Shown in pieces: positions 59,445-64,000 of a DNA stretch of 64,000 nt; position 1 is the first letter of the stretch; the number at the start of each line of letters is the position of its first letter. The translations under genes and the position numbers were made by a program. The notes beneath the pieces were generated by a model that saw nothing but the letters and a program-made list of their open reading frames with translations, ran no database searches and was not told the origin of the DNA. This DNA is from VXNJ01 sp009840625 (lineage in GTDB: Bacteria; Chloroflexota; UBA11872; VXNJ01): assembly GCA_965207915.1 (NCBI GenBank), contig OZ242304.1:1364001-1428000 (forward strand), written 5' to 3'.

Positions 59445-60482
59445 ATGGAATACCGCAAGTTTGGTGATTCGGAACTCGAGGTCTCGGTTGTCGGGTTCGG
59501 CGGCTGGCCGATGGGTGGAAATTACGGCGAGTCCGACGACAGCGAAGGCCAGGCTGCGGTGCGGCGCGCGCATGAATTGGGGGTCACCTGCTTCGACAAC
59601 GCCGCCGTTTACGGGCAGGGGCACTCCGAGCGGGTGATGGGCGCGGCGCTCAAACCGATACGCGACCAGATCGTGCTGGTGACCAAGTGCGGACTTGACC
59701 GCGACCCCGAGGGCGGCGGAGTGATCCGCAACGGCACCCGTGCCCACGTGCTGGAGTCCTGCGAGCGGAGCCTGAAGAACCTGGACACCGACTACATCGA
59801 CCTGATGCTGGTCCACTGGCCGGACATCTTCACCCCATTCGAGGAGACCATGCGGGCGCTGGAAGAGCTCCACCGGACCGGCAAGATTCGCTACGCCGGG
59901 GTGTCGAACTTCCTGCCGGACATGCTGGAGGAATGCAAGAAGCACTTCGGCATCGTCGCCAACCAGATGGGCTACTCGATGCTGGACCGGCGCATCGAAC
60001 GCGACGTGATGCCCTGGTGCGGGCAGAACGGGATCGGGATCATGAGCTACGGCTCGCTGGCCCACGGCCTGCTGTCGGGGGCCATGACCGCCGAATACGA
60101 ATTCAAGCCGAACGACTGGCGCTACTCGGGCAACGCCTTCGGACTGCCGTTTTTTGATCGCGCGAAGCACTTCCCGGCCAACATCCAGACCCAGGACCGG
60201 CTGCGGGCGATCGCCGAGCGCGAGGGCCACACCCTCCCCGATCTGGCGCTCTCCTGGGTGGTCTCGCACGAGACGGTAACCACCGCGCTGGTCGGATTCA
60301 CCACTCCGGGACAGGTCGAGGATGCGGCCCGCGCGGCCGAGTGGAAACTCTCGCCCGAGCTCTACGCCGAAGTGACCGCGATATCCGACGAGGCCTACCA
60401 GCGCAACGTCTCGGGCGAGATGATGGCCCCGCCGGTGGGAACCAAGAACGCCTGGAATCCCAACCCGACCAAGTTCGCCTAA
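59445..60482 (+). CDS. Aldo/keto reductase, copy 2
   Basis: A 345-residue aldo/keto reductase with the same tetrad (Asp51, Tyr56, Lys81, His near 124) as its neighbours. It differs by one residue deletion near position 26 and carries LDRDPEGGGVIRNG in place of LAWNDEVKRVERNG. NADP-loop TTALVGFTTPGQVEDA is present. Its start is preceded by a purine-rich ATGGATGGACGG; the ATG at 59445 matches the other two copies. Confidence 0.94.
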   Translation: MEYRKFGDSELEVSVVGFGGWPMGGNYGESDDSEGQAAVRRAHELGVTCFDNAAVYGQGHSERVMGAALKPIRDQIVLVTKCGLDRDPEGGGVIRNGTRAHVLESCERSLKNLDTDYIDLMLVHWPDIFTPFEETMRALEELHRTGKIRYAGVSNFLPDMLEECKKHFGIVANQMGYSMLDRRIERDVMPWCGQNGIGIMSYGSLAHGLLSGAMTAEYEFKPNDWRYSGNAFGLPFFDRAKHFPANIQTQDRLRAIAEREGHTLPDLALSWVVSHETVTTALVGFTTPGQVEDAARAAEWKLSPELYAEVTAISDEAYQRNVSGEMMAPPVGTKNAWNPNPTKFA

Positions 60483-60516
60483 CCGTGGTCGCCGGGTGAG
60501 GCGTTGAACCGCCCGG

Positions 60517-60538
60517 GCCGGACCGCGCGCGGTCCGGC
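60517..60538. repeat. 22-base perfect GC palindrome between reductase genes 2 and 3
   Basis: GCCGGACCGCG followed by its exact reverse complement CGCGGTCCGGC, with no loop. It sits 35 bases after the stop of copy 2 and just before the shared upstream motif of copy 3. It could be a terminator stem without U-run, or an operator. Confidence 0.5.
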
Positions 60539-60613
60539 ATTGCCAGAATTGGCGGCGCCAGAACCGCGCCGGCGCCGTGTCGGCCGCGTAGCCAGGGAAT
60601 AGCCAAAAACGCC

Positions 60614-61690
60614 ATGGAATACCGCAAATTCGGAGATTCGGACCTCGAGGTCTCAGTAGTTGGTTTCGGCGGCTGGCCGATGGGTGGTACCCAGTACGGC
60701 GAAGTCGACGACAGCGAGGGCCAGGACGCGGTTCGGCGGGCCTTTGACCTGGGGGTCACGTGTTTCGACAACGCCGCCGGCTACGGCCTGGGGCATTCCG
60801 AGCGGGTTATGGGCGCGGCGCTCAAGCCGATCCGCGACCAGATCGTGCTGGTTACCAAGTGCGGAATCGCCTGGAACGACGCCGAAAAGCGGATGGAGCG
60901 CAACGGCACCCGCGCCCACGTCCTGGAGTCCTGCGAGCGAAGCCTGAAGAACCTGCAGACCGACTACATCGACCTGCTGCTGATCCACTGGCCCGACGTC
61001 GATACGCCGTTCGAGGAGACGATGCGCGCCCTGGAAGAGCTGCAGCAGGCCGGCAAGATCCGCTACGCCGGAGTCTCCAACTTCATGCCCGAGATGCTTA
61101 CCGAGTGCAAGAAGCACCTGGGGATAGTCGCCAACCAGATGGGCTACTCGATGCTGGAGCGCCGCATCGAGCGCGACGTGATGCCCTGGTGCGAGCAGAA
61201 CGGGGTGGGGATCATGAGCTACGGATCGCTGGCCCACGGCTTGCTCTCCGGCGCGATGCCGGCCGACTACCAGTTCGAAACCTGGGACTGGCGCGATTCC
61301 GGCCATGCCTTCGGCATGCCGTTCTTCGACCGCCAGAAACACTTCCCGGCCAATGTCGAAACCCAGCACCGCCTGCAGGCGATCGCCGAACGCGAGGGGC
61401 ACACCCTGCCCGATCTGGCCCTAGCCTGGGTGCTCTCGCACGAGGTCGTTTCCACCGCGCTGGTCGGGTTCCGGACCCCGGCCGAGGTCAACGACGCCGC
61501 GCGCGCGGCCGAGTGGAAACTCTCGCCCGAGCTCTACGCCGAAGTGACCGCGATATCCGACGAGGCCTACCAGCGCAACGTCGCCGACGAGATGATGGTT
61601 TCCCCCAAGGGCGGATGGAATCCCTGGAACCGCGAACCGCAGCGCTTTGCCGGCGGCGGCCGCGATCTGCCCGAAGACGAGGCCGAATAA
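60614..61690 (+). CDS. Aldo/keto reductase, copy 3
   Basis: A 358-residue aldo/keto reductase, tetrad Asp52, Tyr57, Lys82, His125. It is closest to copy 1, with the same AWND insertion and the same WNPWNREPQRF tail. ALVGFRTPAEVNDA is the cofactor loop. Retention of all three intact copies suggests different substrates or dosage need. Confidence 0.94.
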   Translation: MEYRKFGDSDLEVSVVGFGGWPMGGTQYGEVDDSEGQDAVRRAFDLGVTCFDNAAGYGLGHSERVMGAALKPIRDQIVLVTKCGIAWNDAEKRMERNGTRAHVLESCERSLKNLQTDYIDLLLIHWPDVDTPFEETMRALEELQQAGKIRYAGVSNFMPEMLTECKKHLGIVANQMGYSMLERRIERDVMPWCEQNGVGIMSYGSLAHGLLSGAMPADYQFETWDWRDSGHAFGMPFFDRQKHFPANVETQHRLQAIAEREGHTLPDLALAWVLSHEVVSTALVGFRTPAEVNDAARAAEWKLSPELYAEVTAISDEAYQRNVADEMMVSPKGGWNPWNREPQRFAGGGRDLPEDEAE

Positions 61691-61706
61691 GGCCGGCCGG
61701 GGACCG

Positions 61707-62081
61707 TTGCCGGAAGAGCGTCTTTACTCGCTAAAAGAGGCTCGCGCACTGCTGCCGGCCACCGTTCGCCGGCTGGAGCAGATCGCGGAGCTCCGCGGGC
61801 AGATGCGGGCCTGGGGGAGCGCCGCCGAAGGGATTGCGCCGGCCGAGGGCGACGCACCCGGACTCGACGAACTGCTCGCGTCGATAAACGCACGGTTGCG
61901 CGAGCTCTCCGACGACGGGATCCTGGTTCGCGACCTGCGCAGCGGGATCATCGATTTCCCGGGCCGCGACGCCGACGGTCCGCTGTGCTGGTGCTTCCGG
62001 CTGGGCGAACCGGACATCCTCTTTTGGCACCGTCCCGACGAGGGTTTCGCGGGCCGCAAACCGGTGCAGGATTTCCAATGA
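61707..62081 (+). CDS. DUF2203 family protein
   Basis: A 124-residue protein. YSLKEARALLPATVRRLE at the start, then DLRSGIIDFPGR and LCWCFRLGEPDILFWHRPDEGFAGR at the end match DUF2203, a family of unknown function. A TTG at 61707 is preferred because it starts just before the conserved LYSLKEA; a longer frame from 61647 would overlap the reductase. Confidence 0.75.
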   Translation: MPEERLYSLKEARALLPATVRRLEQIAELRGQMRAWGSAAEGIAPAEGDAPGLDELLASINARLRELSDDGILVRDLRSGIIDFPGRDADGPLCWCFRLGEPDILFWHRPDEGFAGRKPVQDFQ

Positions 62082-62271
62082 ACGAGCGAAATAGCGCGGC
62101 AATCGAATAAAGCAACCCAGCTGAAATTGAAACGTTTTGTCAAATTGGCATTGCTATTCCATAAACGGTGATTTCACTACTGTCCGAAACGGGAGAAGAA
62201 TCGGAACCGGGAATTGAATACCGGACCATTTCTTGATTGGACTTGGAGCACAGTTAGTTTTTCCCGAATTT

Positions 62272-62324
62272 GCTTCCCCAATTGGCAATCATTCGACGAA
62301 AGCTCGACACTCAATTGGGGAAGC
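62272..62324. repeat. Inverted repeat with 13-bp arms and 27-base loop
   Basis: GCTTCCCCAATTG at 62272-62284 is exactly matched in reverse complement by CAATTGGGGAAGC at 62312-62324. It can form a strong hairpin on either strand. It may be a terminator for the DUF2203 gene or a trace of an inserted element. Confidence 0.65.
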
Positions 62325-62578
62325 GAGTCGGACGGTTTGCAGTCCACGTGATCGATGGGCGTGGCGTATTCCGAATTTGGCCAATTGGGCGCCAAGATTT
62401 TTGGAACTGCGAAATTGACAATTCGTAGCAGGAAATTGCAAGCGCACAGTCGCTCACACGGTGGCGCATTTCCCAAGTGAATCGTTTGATTCTTGGCTCG
62501 GAAATAAGCAGAACTGCGATAATTTCACTTTGGGCGTACGCAATAATTAGGCGAAATTGCCCCGTTTGGACCACCATG

Positions 62579-62594
62579 ACACTAGATGTAGTGC
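62579..62594 (+). promoter_or_regulatory. Candidate NrdR box
   Basis: ACACTAGATGTAGTGC agrees at 13 of 16 positions with the NrdR-box consensus and is palindromic. It lies 123 bases upstream of the ribonucleotide reductase start. A weaker half-match (ATGTGGTGT) falls between the -35 and -10 boxes at 62654-62662. NrdR boxes normally occur in closer pairs, so the call is tentative. Confidence 0.45.
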
Positions 62595-62644
62595 CTCCGA
62601 ATTGCCCAGCGCGATCGGTGCGACAACGATCAAAATTCGAACAA

Positions 62645-62672
62645 TTGACAAAGATGTGGTGTTAGGTTTAAA
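62645..62672 (+). promoter_or_regulatory. Candidate promoter of the ribonucleotide reductase gene
   Basis: A perfect -35 hexamer TTGACA (62645-62650), 16-base spacer and TTTAAA (62667-62672) as -10, about 45 bases upstream of the start codon. An NrdR-like half-site overlaps the spacer. Confidence 0.5.
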
Positions 62673-62717
62673 CGCTTGTAATTAGTTAAATTTCGCCCGT
62701 TGTTCACTAGTACAAAA

Positions 62718-64000
62718 ATGCCTAACGAGTGGTCGGGGCAGGCTAGCCAATCACCATCGATTGATTTCACCGCGATGCTCGTTCAAAAGCGCGACGGTCG
62801 GGTCGTCTCTTTTGACATCAAACGCATTCGTGACGCAATGGCTAAAGCCTTTCGCGCCGATTTGGGAATGGCAATAGACCAGGAGTTGTCGGACGCGATT
62901 TCGGGAGAAGTCGACGCAATAACTCACGCGGTATTGCAAAAGATCTCAGCCAATGCCAGGACAGATGAGGGTGTTGAGATTGAAGCGATACAAAATGCCG
63001 TCGAAGAGGAATTAATGAGGAGAGGCCACTATTCGGTGGCCAGATCCTATATCTTGTACCGGGCGGAACGGGCAAGATTGCGCGCGATTCGTCGGATCGT
63101 CAAACCGGCGGATCAACTCAAAGATCCGATATTAGTAACCAAATCGGACAAGACTCGTCAGCCTCTGGAAGTCGCTCGCATTCGCGCGGAGTTGTTCGAG
63201 GTCTTTAGAGGACTCGATGGACATTGTTCCATTGATGACATTGAAGACGCAGTTTTTCTTTCGTTACACGACGGGATTTCCTCCGGAGACATCCAACGTG
63301 CATTGATTTTGGTTGCTCGTCAATGCATGGAAGCTGAGCCCGCGTACGATCGCGTAGCCACGCGTTTACTTTTGAGGCTCATTTATCGAGAAGCGTTGGG
63401 CGCCGCTCCGACCATTACTGAACTTGACGAACCATATAGGGAAGGATTTGCTCCCTATTTGCGCGCTGGTGTCGAGGCAGGAAGAATCGATTCCAAGCTG
63501 TTGGACTTCGATCTCGAGCGCCTGAAATTGGCGTTGCGCGTTGACCGCGACGACAACTTCAGGATCCTCGGCCTGCAGACCCTGTACGACCGGTACCTAT
63601 TGCACGTCGACGGGCGCCGCATCGAGACTCCGCAATATTTCTGGATGCGGGTGGCGATGGGGTTAGCCCAAAACGAGGATGACCGTGAGGCTCGCGCGAT
63701 CGAGTTCTATGAAACACTCTCACGGTGCCTTTTCGTTTCGGCAACTCCGACGCTCTTTAATTCCGGCACGCCGCATCCCCAGCTCTCTTCTTGTTACCTC
63801 TCCACAGTTAGCGACGACCTGGAGGGCATATTTAAGTGCATCTCCGACAATGCCGCGCTTTCAAAGTGGGCCGGGGGCCTGGGCAACGACTGGACCCCGA
63901 TCCGCGCCACCGGATCCCACATCAAAGGCACCAACGGCGAGAGCCAGGGCGTAATCCCGTTCCTCAAGATCGTCAACGACACCGCGGTAGCGGTGAACCA
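62718..64000 (+). CDS. Ribonucleoside-diphosphate reductase large subunit (class I type), 5' part
   Basis: A frame of 427 codons from the ATG at 62718 runs off the right edge. Residues about 20-120 form an ATP-cone (VQKRDGRVVSFDIKRIRDA, ending SYILYRAERARL). Residues about 137-230 form a second cone-like/N-domain segment. RIETPQYFWMRVAMGLA and ATPTLFNSG then LSSCYL (Cys359, first redox-active Cys) mark the catalytic barrel. The thiyl-radical cysteine lies beyond the window. It supplies deoxynucleotides. The first about 270 codons use many AT-ending codons, while the rest is GC-rich like the genome. No Shine-Dalgarno is evident at the ATG. Confidence 0.9.
   Translation, partial: MPNEWSGQASQSPSIDFTAMLVQKRDGRVVSFDIKRIRDAMAKAFRADLGMAIDQELSDAISGEVDAITHAVLQKISANARTDEGVEIEAIQNAVEEELMRRGHYSVARSYILYRAERARLRAIRRIVKPADQLKDPILVTKSDKTRQPLEVARIRAELFEVFRGLDGHCSIDDIEDAVFLSLHDGISSGDIQRALILVARQCMEAEPAYDRVATRLLLRLIYREALGAAPTITELDEPYREGFAPYLRAGVEAGRIDSKLLDFDLERLKLALRVDRDDNFRILGLQTLYDRYLLHVDGRRIETPQYFWMRVAMGLAQNEDDREARAIEFYETLSRCLFVSATPTLFNSGTPHPQLSSCYLSTVSDDLEGIFKCISDNAALSKWAGGLGNDWTPIRATGSHIKGTNGESQGVIPFLKIVNDTAVAVN

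Larger units (their letters stand above)
62082..62717 (+). other. AT-rich gene-free gap upstream of the ribonucleotide reductase gene
   Basis: About 636 bases with far lower GC than the rest of the window and no credible frame. It holds a strong inverted repeat (62272-62324), an NrdR-box-like palindrome (62579-62594) and a promoter (62645-62672). The motif CAATTGG and variants occur several times. Confidence 0.6.

Overview
The window is a GC-rich (roughly two-thirds G+C by eye), densely coded bacterial chromosome segment with one tRNA, no rRNA, no CRISPR array, and no recognisable phage or insertion-sequence gene. No 16S or ribosomal protein is present, so taxonomy is inference. The mix of many arylsulfatases, an enolase-superfamily acid-sugar enzyme, ClpC-type ATPase, DegV, AccA/AccD, an HerA-NurA-SbcD-SbcC operon and a Dop-Pup-PafA locus suggests a non-actinobacterial, monoderm-like lineage. 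A Chloroflexota member, for example a marine SAR202/Dehalococcoidia-like organism, is my best guess, at low confidence.

Layout. (1) 1-690: a partial DUF4238-like gene running off the left edge. (2) 801-5156: an FtsH-like membrane AAA+ protease, a HAD dehalogenase-like hydrolase and a sulfatase, all on the minus strand. (3) 5342-32862: a catabolic island. It holds six sulfatases in total (five of one subfamily), GH127 and GH116 glycosidases, an enolase-superfamily dehydratase/racemase, a sorbitol-type Zn dehydrogenase, an SDR, a haloalkane dehalogenase with a complete catalytic pentad, two tandem MFS exporter-like transporters, VOC proteins and a lipid kinase. (4) 32903-39325: a NurA-HerA-SbcD-SbcC (Mre11-Rad50 type) DNA end-processing operon with overlapping or nearly touching genes. 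(5) 39322-50195: housekeeping genes, including a DegV-lipoprotein pair, tRNA-Lys(UUU), gyrA, moaC, an N-domain-less ClpC-like unfoldase, accD-accA and a phosphofructokinase with PPi-type residues. (6) 50255-57518: a metallophosphoesterase, an S9 peptidase, then dop-pup-pafA and a tandem cyclic-nucleotide-binding protein. (7) 57523-62081: an LmeA/YpmS-like membrane-anchored protein, three tandem aldo/keto reductases and a DUF2203 protein. (8) 62082-64000: an unusually AT-rich gap with a promoter and NrdR-like site, followed by the 5' part of a class I ribonucleotide reductase large-subunit gene.

How the parts fit. The island looks like machinery for desulfating and deglycosylating complex sulfated or halogenated organics, with cytoplasmic sulfatases (no signal peptides seen) and oxidoreductases to funnel the sugars or acids onward. 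The most unusual system is the compact pupylation locus. It encodes a 64-residue Pup-like protein ending in Gly-Gly-Gln between a depupylase/deamidase (Dop-like) and a ligase (PafA-like), with no proteasome subunits or Mpa/ARC ATPase in the window. The ligase gene is translationally coupled to a protein with two cyclic-nucleotide-binding domains.
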